From positions 5,116,318 to 5,180,317 of the forward strand of contig CM037462.1 in assembly GCA_021014325.1 (NCBI GenBank): a stretch of 64,000 bases of DNA. The letters are read 5' to 3'. The stretch comes from Plazaster borealis (lineage: Eukaryota > Echinodermata > Asteroidea > Forcipulatida > Labidiasteridae). Positions 1 to 11,616 of this stretch are shown piece after piece; positions within the stretch are counted from its first letter, which is position 1, and every line of letters begins with the position of its first letter. The notes beneath the pieces are model-generated. The model had not been told where the DNA came from, ran no database searches, and saw only the letters and a program-made list of their open reading frames with translations. The translations under genes were made by a program, and so were the position numbers.

Positions 1-238
1 CTAATTAATTAAGAATTTTAGCATTATTTACATTTAGAGTTAAGTCCTTGTACTAAGCTTCAATTTGATATATGATTTAACTCTTTCGTATTTACGCTCT
101 TGGATATCAGCTGTATACAAAAAACCGTGTACAAATGCTATGGGATTTAGGCGGAAACAAAGAATAATAATAATAATAAAAATAATAAAAATCTCGACGA
201 AAACAATACCTGTTCCGACAGTAGGTCGGAACAGCTAA
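1..238 (+). mobile_element. Helitron-like 3' end with terminal hairpin
   Basis: The segment ends in a strong hairpin at 210-234 (CTGTTCCGAC, 5-base loop, GTCGGAACAG) followed directly by CTAA and then T. This matches the CTRR|T end rule of Helitrons, although the usual spacer between hairpin and CTRR is missing. The same terminus occurs inverted three times at 24919-25060. The 5' end lies outside the window. The Helitron assignment is inference; the repeated hairpin is seen directly. Confidence 0.5.
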
Positions 239-240
239 TT

Positions 241-310
241 ATACTTGTATATATTTACATATCTTTTCCGATGCTTTGTTTTGACTTTTTAGATATTTTG
301 TTTACTTCTT
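241..310. repeat. Copy of glycosyltransferase-gene 3' flank
   Basis: About 70 bp here matches 12817-12886, just downstream of the glycosyltransferase-like gene, with only scattered differences (shared core TCTTTTCCGATGCTTTGTTT). It starts immediately after the Helitron-like end. It may be the 3' flank of a paralogous gene copy left of the window. Confidence 0.55.
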
Positions 311-385
311 ACGTTCCATGCGAGGCATATTACGTAATAACTGATCCCGAATATAGATTTTCCACACTTGAATACTTATAGACTG

Positions 386-556
386 TATGTTAATTCAAAC
401 ATAGAATGTCCACAGTTGATTACTGATCCACCTATGGTCCACAGTTGCTGGTGTTAAAAAGTCAACAATTGGTGGAGAAATTTCAGACAGTATTTTAATT
501 CAAACATGTATTGTCCACAGTTGAATACTAAACTACCATGGTCCGCAATTGGGTGA
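386..556. repeat. Two-copy degenerate tandem repeat
   Basis: Two units of about 100 bp share TTAATTCAAACAT and GTCCACAGTTGA blocks (386-455 and 488-556). A weaker third unit may precede at 358. No coding signal was seen. Confidence 0.5.
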
Positions 557-1000
557 CAACATTTTGTTGGATACATGTACTTAACCATCTGTGATTCACT
601 TATTTACTTATACTCTTAAAGGTGAAAATTCAGGCATCATATAAAGGTATTTGGTATTATTATTATTAATATTATTATTATATGTTTTTTTCATTCTGCT
701 TTGAACTGTGCAAGTTTCTGCCTGCTGGTCCCCATTTTGATATGAAAGTACCAAGGTCCACACTTGAAGCCTACAAGTTAAAGTCCCCAGTTGGAGGTAC
801 CTCACTGATGATCAAAACCAACTATACAAAACAGCAACCTCTGAAATTTTGTGATTACTTTTCTTAGTGACATTATTAATTATAGTAGTTACGGGGAAAG
901 TAACACATTCCTTAAAATAAAGAAGTCCACATTTATGAATACACAAGGATGAATTTTTCAAGGCTGTGTGTGCGCTGGAGTGTGTCAGTGTTGTGGCCAC

Positions 1001-1190
1001 ACTGTACACCGCAAGCCCACCCACACCGACCGGTATCTACACAGCTCTTCATTCCATCATCCACGCTTCAAGTCTGCCGTCCAGAACACCTTGGTGCCGT
1101 CAACATCTGCGACCAGGACAGCTTGAAGCAGGAACTTCATCACATCAAGACATCACTACGACTCAACGGATACAAGACCTTCAACTATAA

Positions 1191-1223
<33 letters not shown>

Positions 1224-1640
1224 TTCAACCAGCCCAAGCCAAGCCTACCACCACCAGAACGACCAGAGTTCAAGGCAACCATCACTCTCCCGTACATCGG
1301 CCTCGCATCACACAAGCTACAACGGATCTTCAGCCAAGCCCAAGTCAAGACCTACCACACGGCACCCAACAAGATTCAAGCATCTCTTCATACACACAAA
1401 GACAAGCAAGACACTCAAGTCAAGGCCGGCGTTTACCGCATTCCTTGTGACAACAACTTGGAAACTTCCCACCCAAAAGTGCATCTCACAAGCTCTACAT
1501 AAGCTGCAACACCACAGCAGTCCAGCATTCTCCTGAAGACGAGTAGAGTATACTGTTCGAAACGTCGAGACCCAACCGGTTCTTTTCAGAACCAACACTC
1601 CTCCCAAAGAGATTTTACACATGGTTGTACCCGCAAGTTT
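1001..1640 (+). mobile_element. Penelope-like retroelement, 3' remnant
   Basis: Broken frames translate to Penelope reverse-transcriptase C-terminus and linker: TVHRKPTHTDRYL, then after a frameshift near 1088 DQDSLKQELHHIKTSLRLNG, then ATITLPYIGLASHKLQRIF and AGVYRIPCD. The last piece corresponds to the start of the GIY-YIG endonuclease domain, which is otherwise deleted. The sequence ends with a typical Penelope tail containing CGAAACGTCGAGACC. An (AAT)n tract at 1189-1221 interrupts it. It is non-functional because of the frameshift and the lost YIG half. Confidence 0.8.
1189..1221. repeat. (AAT)n microsatellite
   Basis: An uninterrupted ATA/AAT trinucleotide run lies inside the Penelope remnant. 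Confidence 0.9.
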
Positions 1641-1703
1641 ACTACTATTTATAGTTCATAGTACTTCTTACTTTCAACACCATGCAAAGCTTCAAACACC
1701 ACT

Positions 1704-1790
1704 TAAAAGAATATAGTCCTTCGCATGTATGGTTTAATTTTTACTAATCTTGCATGTTAGTCATCCAATCGAAAGATTAGTCAATACACT
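1704..1790. repeat. 87-bp direct repeat, left copy
   Basis: Starts TAAAAGAATATAGTCCTTCG and ends TCAATACACT. It is identical to 2399-2485 except for one base. The two copies bracket the CTTCGTACCC inverted-repeat element. Confidence 0.85.
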
Positions 1791-2398
1791 CGATGTCGGT
1801 TACTTCGTACCCAAGTCACTTCGTACCCAAGTCACTTCGTACCCAAAATATCATATCCAGGTCACTTCGTACCCAAGTCACTTCGTACCTCAAGTGTCTG
1901 AGTCATGTGGCCGGCCCGCCGCGGCCGGCAGTCGAACTGGACAAAAGACCTCTCCGAGTTCAATGTGAATCCGGTTTAACCATAGAGAAAGGGTTTAACA
2001 TTTAGGGGGTAGGGGAAGGGAGGTGGTCTAGAGTGATGGTTTTTGTTAAAGAAATGTGGAAATATCATCGTTGAAATGCCCCGACGATGGCCGGGAAACA
2101 CACAACTAAAATTTTCAGGGTGATGCTGACGTGCGGGGGTGCGTGGAGTTCCGGTTATATTTTATGCAAAATTATAACATCGTACTCATAAACACATCGC
2201 TCTCGCTGCACTATTTTTTTCTTTTCTATGAATCTTTTCTGATTATAATATAACAATTAAACTCGATCCAATAAATTTGTTAGAAAAACCAAAAAACCAA
2301 CAAGACACTTTACACGGGGGTTGATTTTAACAATCGTACCACAGTCACGTATTACGCGTATGACTAGACTTGGGTACGAAGTGACTTGGTCAATTTAC
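1791..2398. mobile_element. CTTCGTACCC-type inverted-repeat element, copy 1
   Basis: The left arm (1796-1895) carries at least four iterations of CAAGTCACTTCGTACC. The right arm (2362-2392) carries the inverse, GACTTGGGTACGAAGTGAC. The interior is unrelated to copy 2 at 6421-6976. No transposase frame is visible. Confidence 0.6.
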
Positions 2399-2485
2399 TA
2401 AAAGAATATAGTCCTTCGCATGTGTGGTTTAATTTTTACTAATCTTGCATGTTAGTCATCCAATCGAAAGATTAGTCAATACACT
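2399..2485. repeat. 87-bp direct repeat, right copy
   Basis: Right partner of 1704-1790, with 86 of 87 bases equal by eye. Confidence 0.85.
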
Positions 2486-3029
2486 GACAGAGGAATAACA
2501 ATTATTCAGTCTCTGAAAATTGTTTAAATGTTCAAAAGATTAGTAACTCACGAAATATAATTAGTCAATACAGAAAAAAGTCTTACTCCAAAAATGGTTG
2601 TTCATGTAGTTAACATTAACTTACATCACTCCGCACTATAGAAGTCCCTTTTGTAAAGAAAAATACCCGGAATTTGGGGCCCCGTCACATTCCCTTCATG
2701 CTGACACTTTTGATACCACGAAACCTTAAAGACAACTCAACCGTTGCTGTGACGAGTCGAATTTTACCTTGAGACAATACCACTTGCTAACTGTCCATAC
2801 TGACAAGTCACGGAATATAATAGTTGCTATCTTATGGTTTTACCAGGTACCATGCTTGGTCATGTAAAATTGAAAGGATCCCCATGCACTATTATCTACA
2901 GGCCTACATGTAGAACCATTCACTCCATTCCAGTGGATGGACTCAAAATAAGTCAATGAGTTCTTTCAAACCTAGCTATATACAGCCACAATATCGGAAT
3001 TTGTGGAGTATATCCTTCTTCCAATAGTT
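2486..3029. other. No gene recognised
   Basis: AT-rich sequence with no convincing frame, TIR or array. Confidence 0.4.
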
Positions 3030-3135
3030 ACCGCCCAACCATACGTGATACCGCGGACATGTTGCGAAAGCTGGAAGAATCAATATTTCCACAAAATGTT
3101 CTAATAACAAGTATTGATTTTGTCTCAATGTACTG
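3030..3135 (+). mobile_element. Possible Penelope-like RT fragment
   Basis: A short frame reads TADMLRKLEESIF and NVLITSIDFVSMY. This resembles the region around the first catalytic Asp of Penelope reverse transcriptases. It is too short to be certain, and no flanking RT motifs were followed. Confidence 0.4.
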
Positions 3136-3489
3136 TAGAGACTGGACACAGGAAGGAGGCCGGCCCTCTAATTATTAAAAAGGACGAGCAATCACCAAAA
3201 CACAACTAAAAGCAAAATCCATACGATGACGTCTAAAATATAAAATGATCTCCTGTACTTTACAATACTGAATAGAACTAGGAATAGCACAGCACAGTCA
3301 TGTAAGGGTGAAAGGTCAACACGAGGCTATGGATAACTACACAAGTTTAAAATACCCGATTCAACTAGCCCTACATATTACAATACTTCTCGATCTAGGA
3401 AGATCGCTCAGCGCATAATACGTAAAGACCTCCCCTAAATAAGTTCTCTCGTTAACAAACAGGTTCTGTTAAAAGTTAATAAGATAATG

Positions 3490-3975
3490 CATGACCCCTC
3501 ACACCCTTTGCACAATTGTTTTTTATTCAATAGATCAGGTGTCCGTCTCCATATCCCACGTACCTCCCATTGTCGCTCCAGACAATCATCTGTTCCCAAC
3601 GCCATTCATACCTTTAATGCTACTGCTCAGAGGGGCATTAACTTATAGTGTGTTTTTTCTTCCCTTTGCCCACTGAGCTTGCTTAACCCCAGATGTCCTG
3701 TACTTTTATCATCCTATCTTTTTGTTTGTTTGTGGTAGTTTTTTGTAATGCAGTAATTTGTTGTTCACTGTACTTGCCCGTACATGTTGTTTTTTCGTAT
3801 TTTAATGCTATAGTCTTTTACTGCATGTTCGTTGTACTCCACGCCTACATATTATGTTATTCTTAAGCATATATATGTAATGTTTAGTTTTTACCAATTT
3901 TCCAGTGGAAATCGAATTTCTATATTTTTTAATGTGGACAATAAATGCTATCTATCTATCTATCTATCTTAAAAA
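3490..3975 (+). mobile_element. Probable LINE 3' tail
   Basis: A decayed frame is followed by T-rich 3'-UTR-like sequence, then AATAAATGC and a short (TATC)n tract at about 3950-3970. This is the layout of non-LTR element tails. Clade not determined. Confidence 0.35.
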
Positions 3976-4079
3976 CAGACGTTTTAAAGACAAAACAATA
4001 ATCAAAGAGAGTTCTGGGACATTATCCCAATCCAAATAATTAGTATTTGGAACATGACCAGAGTATGATGGCCCTGAAT

Positions 4080-4290
4080 GGACATCAAACATATATATTT
4101 AGGTGAATATTTACATAAATATTCACGTTTTTTGCCCCATTTCGCAAATATTCACGTAAATATTCACGTAAATAGGCGTATGTGCGATTGAGGCAAAAAC
4201 CGTGAATTTACGTTAATATTTACGTAAATATTCACGATTTGTGCCCCAAATCGCAAATATTTACGAAAATATTCACGATTTGTGCCCAAG
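4080..4290. repeat. AT-rich short palindromes
   Basis: Several overlapping palindromes of the form GTGAATATTTACGTAAATAT are separated by TTGTGCCCC/CGCAAATATT blocks. A MITE or fold-back core is possible. Confidence 0.4.
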
Positions 4291-4439
4291 TGGCAAACCA
4301 AGTCGTCCGTGAATATATTTTTTTTAGCAACCTGAGCATACTTGAAGGTATAATTAAATTATTAGTGAGTAATTACACGCCACAATTAAGACCTCATCAT
4401 CCAGACCATAATACTAGACTCAACTGTTGAAAAAACTTG

Positions 4440-4738
4440 CACTCACCCCAAATTAAATGTATCCTTCATGTTGTATACGAGATGAAATCTGATAGACCAT
4501 ACCACTGATGGGCACACTTAATTTTGGAGGTGGCTAATTCGGATCACTAATTCATACCTAATTAGCTGCTAAAATACACGCCCTCTATCATGATACAAAA
4601 CAAATGAATATAACACTCACCGTAAAGTCAATGTACCCTTCATGTTGCACAAAAGATGAAATTGTATTCCATAATCTGATAGACCATACCACTGATGAGC
4701 ACACTGAATTTTGGATGTGACTAATTCGGATCACTAAT
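4440..4738. repeat. Imperfect tandem duplication
   Basis: Two units (about 4440-4560 and 4614-4738) share ACTCACC, CTTCATGTTG, GATAGACCATACCACTGATG and CTAATTCGGATCACTAATT blocks. Confidence 0.65.
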
Positions 4739-5939
4739 TAAGAGCATGTCCACGAGAGGACCATGCAAAATCTTGAAAAATCGACAAGGTGGGGGGTCAG
4801 CGAACTAAGTTCAAATCTTGGCTATTTGATCCCCACCTGGGGCGATAACATTTGGTGAAGCAGCTCGAAAAATATCTCACCATGGCCGAGTACGGGGCAC
4901 CAACTGTTTTCAGCGAACACTAAGACAATCGGGGAGTTAAGTTGTTGTTTTTTTGGTGTATAATTAAAGCCCTGTTAATCTCCTGTAACTTTATCAATTA
5001 GTGTCGACTTATACATCAACAAAAAGAGCTCACCCTCCATTACACGATGAAATATAAATATTTGTTGTGCAATTTTGTACTGCAGATATATAGGCATTAG
5101 GAAAACATGTATTAGCTCATTAAAGGAAACACGTCATTTAGGCAATTAACCATAACTTAATTAGTGCAGGTTTGAGAGTCAACAAACTTGGTGGAAATAT
5201 AGTTCAGATATCAACCTACAATAATCATAAATAAAATCTTTGCCAGCTCTTCTTGATTTTGTTTGCCTACGGTCCAAAAAGATGAAAAACTTCATTATTG
5301 GGATCAAAATTACCTATAGTTCCGAGTACAGTATTACTATCCCTTAATTCACATTTGGGATAGAATGTTATTATCACATAACAAATTTGCCGAAAAATTA
5401 AAACTTTTACTTTTCGCATATTGTGGTGGATGGGAAACCTATTTTGGGCACAGTATACCGACCATTCAGAACGTCCAGATGCATCCCACCCACTTAGCGC
5501 GAAGTACCGCAAGAGGGCGCCGTCACATCACACCTCCCCCTCCCCCGCCCCCTCTTCCCATAATTAGTTGTTTTGTTTTCAACACAATCAACACAATATT
5601 TGAATATTTTTTTAACATTGTTACAAACAGTAGCGATCTGTATTTTATTTGAATGTATGGCTTTCCATAGTTTTCCAACCTGGATTGGCAAAAACTCGGG
5701 CTGTGACGTTGCAAAAGAAAGGTCTATATAAGCATTGGATATGCCGTCGGTCTCGCTGCGTGGTATTTGTAATTTCGAGCAATGCAAAGCCAGTAGTGTA
5801 TATTATTCCACCTACCTGTGTGAGAAAAATACAGCGCATAACATTCATTAATGCACATCAAACATACGGAACCATTTGCATAAAAATTTAATTGGAAACT
5901 AGCTAGCTGCATATGATGTGAATGTTGAGTGCCATGGAA

Positions 5940-6180
5940 GCTGATACTGCCCATGGGCGTCAATCATAGGGGGACGGGGGACATGTGTGTGTGTGTCCCC
6001 CCCCCCCCAAATGGTCAAGGGCGGGGACACAATAATGACCTCCTTTATCATGAATCTCAAGTATTGATGTGTAAGACCAAACCTGTGTCCCATCATGGGC
6101 GTCAATCGGGGGGGGGGGGCACATCCCCTCACCTACGGTGGGGGACACTATTATAGCAAAATGTCCCCGTCCCCCCTTCC
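5940..6180. repeat. G/C-homopolymer-rich repeat
   Basis: ATGGGCGTCAATC is followed by G runs twice (5952 and 6097) with C runs between, and ends GTCCCCGTCCCCCC. It looks like an inverted MITE pair. No coding potential. Confidence 0.45.
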
Positions 6181-6420
6181 ACAGTTTGTTTTTAACTTGT
6201 GTATGTTATAAGGGCACATGCCTTCTCCAGACTGTTTAGTTCTTGTACTGTATTCTGATCCTCCATGGTGTTACTGCGATGTTGGTCACTATAGGTACCC
6301 CGTTGTACTGTACGTTTCCGTTCCAAGATGGGTCAAGTGTCGCTTCTTTGTAATTGGCATTTTAATTTCGAAGTACCACATTTTTGTAAACAACACTGCA
6401 CTTTGATTTTGAGAGGTTCA

Positions 6421-6976
6421 TCTTCGTACCCCAAACATCATTCCTATGTCACTTCGTACCCAAGTCACTTGGTACCACCGCTGCGTGCATGATTATATAA
6501 TAATAATACAATACATATGGCGCATAATGCAGGAGCCTCTATGCGCAACACAAAACATAAAACAATGAAAAAGAAATTATATGTGTGTGTCAATCACTCT
6601 CTGCCTGGGTTGTCGTTAATTAATATCATTCATGATGACATCGACAACGATTTTTTTAACGGTAATTAAAAACGACGACATGCAGGAAGATCAGAATAAA
6701 AGTTCCTCACCAACCTTGGTATAGTGTCCAAATATTATTATAACTTTTCTAAACTTTGACGTAAAAGGCGTGACTTTCTTATTTCGCACTTGAAAATGAC
6801 GAAAGATGAACCGTTCCAAAGTGCAGGGATACTTACAAAATAGTGGTACGTAATTTAAACGCCTTTTATATAAAAACGAGTGATACTTGCCTATCTGGGA
6901 AGAGTAAAACAGGGCACAAGTCACGTCATCCCATGACTTGACTTGGGTACAAAATGACCTGGGTACGAAGTGACCA
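6421..6976. mobile_element. CTTCGTACCC-type inverted-repeat element, copy 2
   Basis: The left arm has GTCACTTCGTACCCAAGTCA and the right arm (6937-6974) has the inverse. It lies inside the 4740-8129 element. The interior holds a short retroelement-like tail near 6500 (AATAATAATACAATACATAT). Confidence 0.55.
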
Positions 6977-8130
6977 ACATTCATGTAAGTAATCTTATCG
7001 CGACAGAAACTTGTGAGGTTTTTTTTACAACTTAACAGATATGCCTACCGCTGGCAGATTGTAGAAGTATGCAAAATCTGTGGTGTGGGTATATTAAAAA
7101 ACTGCAGTTTATAAATAAAACAATGCTTTGTGCTCCAAAGTTGGGAAATCGTCTCCCATATCATCACTTTAAAATAGTTTAGCTAAATAACAAGTACGTT
7201 ACCCTTGCTGTCTACGCCTGTATACCATAGGTTCAATAACTGGACCATTCCTTTTTAGTAATTTGCTTCTTTTCTCCTTATTTATTTACCTCCAGGTATT
7301 TATGTTTCCATACATACTTGTATTTCCCTGTGGAAATATAGCATGATAGTTGTACTGTCTTCCGTTACTGAATTTTTCCAAAGATCAATAACATTTGCCT
7401 TTGACATGTGTCCTAGTTTTTAAATTGATATTGTCAGTGTTTCTATCATTCATTTCACTAAAAAGAAAAAAGAATAAACAAAAACGTTATGCAAACATAT
7501 AAAACAAATACAAGTACTAAGAAAGTGTTTAGTTACCATGATTGGTCAGTTTAAAATAAGTAACACATTAATTACGGTAAATCACTCTTGATGTTTTGAT
7601 TGATTGCAAATACTTGTGCGAATTAAGACTTTAAATTAAATAATTAATTTGTTTTAACAAATTAATCAGTTAATTTTTATATTCATGTTAATTAATTATT
7701 TAGTTCAAATGAATAGAAAAACCAATTTTGTATAATCCTTAAAATTTGTAATATGCTTTGCAAGCAGCTGTACAAGAAAGAACAAAAGTCTGTATCGGAA
7801 GTGCCTATATTGCACCAGTAGCACTTACGACCTGAAATTGTCTCCCGGGGCCCTAAAGCGGGCCCTGAACCACACAGCGTTTTCATCTTTTAATGAAATT
7901 TCAATGGTTTTTGATAGTTTTGAGATACTCAAACTTTACTTTATAAAAATTAATTTAGTGTCCCGTTTTCCACCATTACTTGGGGCATAATGGGACGCAT
8001 AATGGGATTGGCCTACAATTGTATACAGCCTCAAGGCTACCTATGACCCACCTACAAACCAAATTTCAGCCAAATCCGTAGACCCCCACCTTATCACGGT
8101 CTGCATGGTCCTCTCGTGGACATGCTCTTA

Positions 8131-9480
8131 ATACCTAGTTAGCCGCTTGACTTAACAAGGTAAAAGGATCAATGAAAATGCTATTCTAGACACAAAGGTA
8201 TAATATATAATGTATAAAACCCACTGAAGCCTATCAATACCCACACAAGGCATTATTACACCCCTACATGCAAAGCATTCATATACGGAGAAACACTCCG
8301 CTTTGCCAGAAACACAAATAACGAAGATGATTTCCTACTCAAAACGTCAACAACTTATAACAGCAAGAGGGCTATTACATTTCAGAAAATAATAACAAAA
8401 TCGCCGAAAAAGTATCACACAGAGATCGACTAAATCTGATTCATAAAAGACAGTAAAAACGTAAAGCAGAACTCTGCTAGTTTTCAGTACGATATACAAC
8501 CCGTACATCAAGCAAAGTGACCCTAAACACACCAATCATAAACAGTGTTGGTCTCTTAATCTCTTATACGCAACAATGACCATTTTCGGAGATCTTTCCA
8601 GACCATCCTTTCATTGTGTACAGAAAGGATCAAAACTTTAAGGAAAAAGTTGATCAGAGCAAACTAAGCCCGAGTCCAACCGACTCATCCTCTAAACAGC
8701 TCGCTCCACTCCCTGAAGATTTGGTATTTTTTAAACAGGTCACTTATACTGAAAACCAAACTCGGGAATAAAAAGCCGCATTCGGATTTTTGGCATTTTA
8801 CCTGAACCTAAGCGAAATAAACACATAATAATGTCTCATACAAGACATGAGACCTACGGATTCTATTAGAATCACCAACACGCAACTGATAAGTGCCAAA
8901 AAGGCATGAAAACATGTTATTGCTATACAGAGAGGATCTGGGAAGAAAAAAAAAACATCCTCGCGTTCTCCCCTAAAAAAAAATCACATTTGGACTCGCT
9001 AGTCAACCGGTTCTTTTGGTAATTGTTATGTTCACCAACTACCCCTGTCAATCTGGCGAGTAATACGAACATAATACCCAGACGCAGATCCTACCCATAA
9101 AACATAAAACAAACATTGACGGTTTTATGTCAATCTCAAGCGCCATCATGTATCTACCATTTCACTTCTATTTATTTTAGCTGCAAGCCACCACCTGGTT
9201 TACGCGTTTCTGATTTTACTATTGGTCTTTCACGAATATATTTTTCATCCAATTAGTAATGTTAATTTCATTTGGTAATTCAAAATGAAACGACTGATTG
9301 CATTGGTAAATGAACCATTGTATCAATTAGTCAGAACATACAATTAAAATTAACAACATTTATATTAGTCTTGGCAAAGTGCAGGACAGTTTGACAGTTT
9401 ATTAAATCAGTTAAAATGTCTTCAAATGGCATTTTATGTTATGAATGTAAGTCCTTCTCTGAAGGGCTCATTTTCTATTA
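8131..9480. other. No gene recognised
   Basis: Intergenic sequence with only short chance frames; no array or TIR pair was identified. Confidence 0.4.
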
Positions 9481-9539
9481 ATGTTTGACTTATGTTTTTT
9501 TTACAAATTGACCCAGTGATGTTTTCAGTAACGAGTCAA

Positions 9540-9546
9540 TATAAAA
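9540..9546 (+). promoter_or_regulatory. TATA box of glycosyltransferase-like gene
   Basis: TATAAAA lies 178 bp upstream of the chosen ATG, with no other start region between. This predicts transcription starting near 9570. Possible 3' splice sites at about 9659 (TTTCAG) and 9701 (TTGTAG) mean a short non-coding first exon is also possible. Confidence 0.45.
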
Positions 9547-9717
9547 CGCTAGCACATTGGTGCGATATTACGGCCGTTCTAGCCGTTTCCGGAAGGTTAT
9601 AATTGTTTGCTAAATCATTTGGTTTGAATTTTTTTTCTTGACAATGACATTGTTTCAGGATCATTCTGCTTAATCGTGCTTTCTTACACGTGTGTTTGTA
9701 GGTTTGATCGAACCACC

Positions 9718-10524
9718 ATGTTGGGAAGAAAGTTTACAAAGAAGTTGTGCAGCAGATCGGGAAAACAGATTGTCGCACTTGTAGTTTGGGTCATCTTGTT
9801 TGAAGTATTGTCGACCTGTTTTCTGATGAAAAGGCAGGAAAGAGACGACGCTTCCAAGATTGTAACAACATCAGTTTCATTGGTCCGATCGAAAACTGGG
9901 ATAAGTCAATCAAAATTGACCCCAAACCAACCTGACCTAGCAGTTACAAACGGTCATAGCTTGACACTGACCATCCACATTGCAGCGACTCCTAGCTTGA
10001 TAAATCAGCTTTACTGCATTGCATTACGATCAGCAGCACTATTCTGGTCTCCGAAAGTAGGACACATAGGACTTATATTCGACGCAGAGTCGCAGAGAGA
10101 CCATGAATTTGCTGCACAGCTCAAAGCACAAGAGGAACTACTTGGGTTTACCTTCGATGTGATGTATCAGCCATTACCGCCATCGGGGTTCGGCTACTTT
10201 GCCTCCATGGGCCACATCCCTGGGAAATCAGCTGGTTACAATAGGCAACTTTGGAATAGCTTCTTCATTGACGAGTGCGTAACTACATCGATTGTGGCGT
10301 GGACGGACGCTGATGCAATGTTCACCTCACCAGTCATTCCGGAAAGCATCTTCAACGGTGACAAAATACGAACCTTTGCCGAGCCTGCCATGAAAGAATC
10401 TACTAAAGGGCCTACGTTTGTTGCTCTTGGGAAGAAGCCGGTTGCTCAGTTCACGTGTTTACCTCTGTTCCTATGGCGGGATACCATAAGGAATTGCCGG
10501 AATCACATTCTAAAACACATGAAG
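9718..10524 (+). CDS. Glycosyltransferase-like type II membrane protein, exon 1
   Basis: This exon encodes residues 1-269 of a 456-residue protein. The start ATG at 9718 was chosen because ACCACCATG is an ideal Kozak context; the open frame extends 14 codons further upstream but begins with GTG. A short basic N-terminus is followed by one hydrophobic segment (about residues 18-37), giving the type II topology usual for Golgi transferases. A stem follows to about residue 80. WTDADAMF at residues 195-202 gives a DxD motif (D197, D199), which in GT-A enzymes binds the metal and nucleotide sugar. The exon ends AAG|GTATAT in phase 0. The family is not one I can name, so donor and acceptor are unknown. 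Confidence 0.85.
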
Positions 10525-11616
10525 GTATATAAGTAAAAAATTGATCAGTTATATAACCAAAGTTTAAAACATCCCCTGGCCCTATATCATTGGGTCTGGG
10601 GTCAATATGGAAGGACATTTGGACATGGTTGCTTTGTACGAAATTGGATCATGCCCCTTTAAAATAACTAAATGACTTCATCAAATTTGAGAGTGCCATC
10701 TGAAGGTGATGCGATCAAGCAACATGAGTCGTTTGTCGACCCAGGTAATTTTTTTTCTCTTTATACATTTGAAAAGAGCACAATCTATGCTTTAACACTG
10801 CTAAAACCCCATGTTGATACCACCTTAGGTTCATAAGTTGTGAAAGTAGAAACACCAAGAAATTCAAGAGAATGAAACTGAGAAAAGTGGGTTTGAAGTC
10901 GAGTTGTTTATTGAAACTACATCGACACATTTTCTTTCAATGCTTATTTTAACCCCTTTTTGATGTTATTTATCAGGAAGGAAGATGCCAATATAAATAA
11001 AATTAAAATATTTAGAAAAATGTCACCCCTGTTGGCTTTTTTGGCATGTTTCTCCATACTGATATTTCCAACAAACGACTCAATTAGCTTGATCGCATCA
11101 CTATAGGCCTTTATCAAACTGTGAACCAAATTTCGTCAAAATTTCAGTAATAAAATAACAATATTATTTGTGAGATTTGAAACGTAGGCTATGAAAAATC
11201 AGAAAAGCGCGTATTTTCGGTGTTTGACCCCCATACTTTGAACCCCCCCCCCAAAAAAAACTTCTTTTGATAGCGTCCCGGTGCGTCCAACGCGACCAGC
11301 TCAACAACTTACATTCAATTTTTGTCTGCAACATTTTAAAGTTCACACAACCTTGAAACTCCCCATATACCAGGACCCTATTATCAAGTTAAACATACAA
11401 AATGTGCCGTCGTGATGACGTCATCAGGTTTCGAATTACATTAATTCAAATGATTTATGATTATTTAAAAAATCCTTACACCTGAAAGTGCGTTTTTACA
11501 GTCCATGAATCATCGGAAAGGTCTTGACAAATGGAAATGAAAGTTACATTGATAAGACCCCCATTTTGACCTTATTTTCTCAGGCTCTCCAGGCTATCTT
11601 TTTGTCTTTATTTCAG
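10525..11616 (+). other. Intron of glycosyltransferase-like gene
   Basis: 1092-bp intron, GTATAT donor and TTTATTTCAG acceptor, phase 0. No mobile element was recognised. Confidence 0.8.

Larger units (their letters stand above)
4740..8129. mobile_element. 3.4-kb TIR element, nested
   Basis: AGAGCATGTCCACGAGAGGA at the left end is exactly inverted at 8103-8129. The arms continue imperfectly with AAGGTGGGGGTC on both sides. Flanking TA on each side fits a TA target duplication. The interior has no recognisable transposase, a G-rich repeat (5940-6180) and a nested CTTCGTACCC element (6421-6976). Confidence 0.65.

Noticed and set aside
11164..11346. Minus-strand frame in the glycosyltransferase intron
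   Set aside because: Short, low-complexity G-rich centre, no homology signal.
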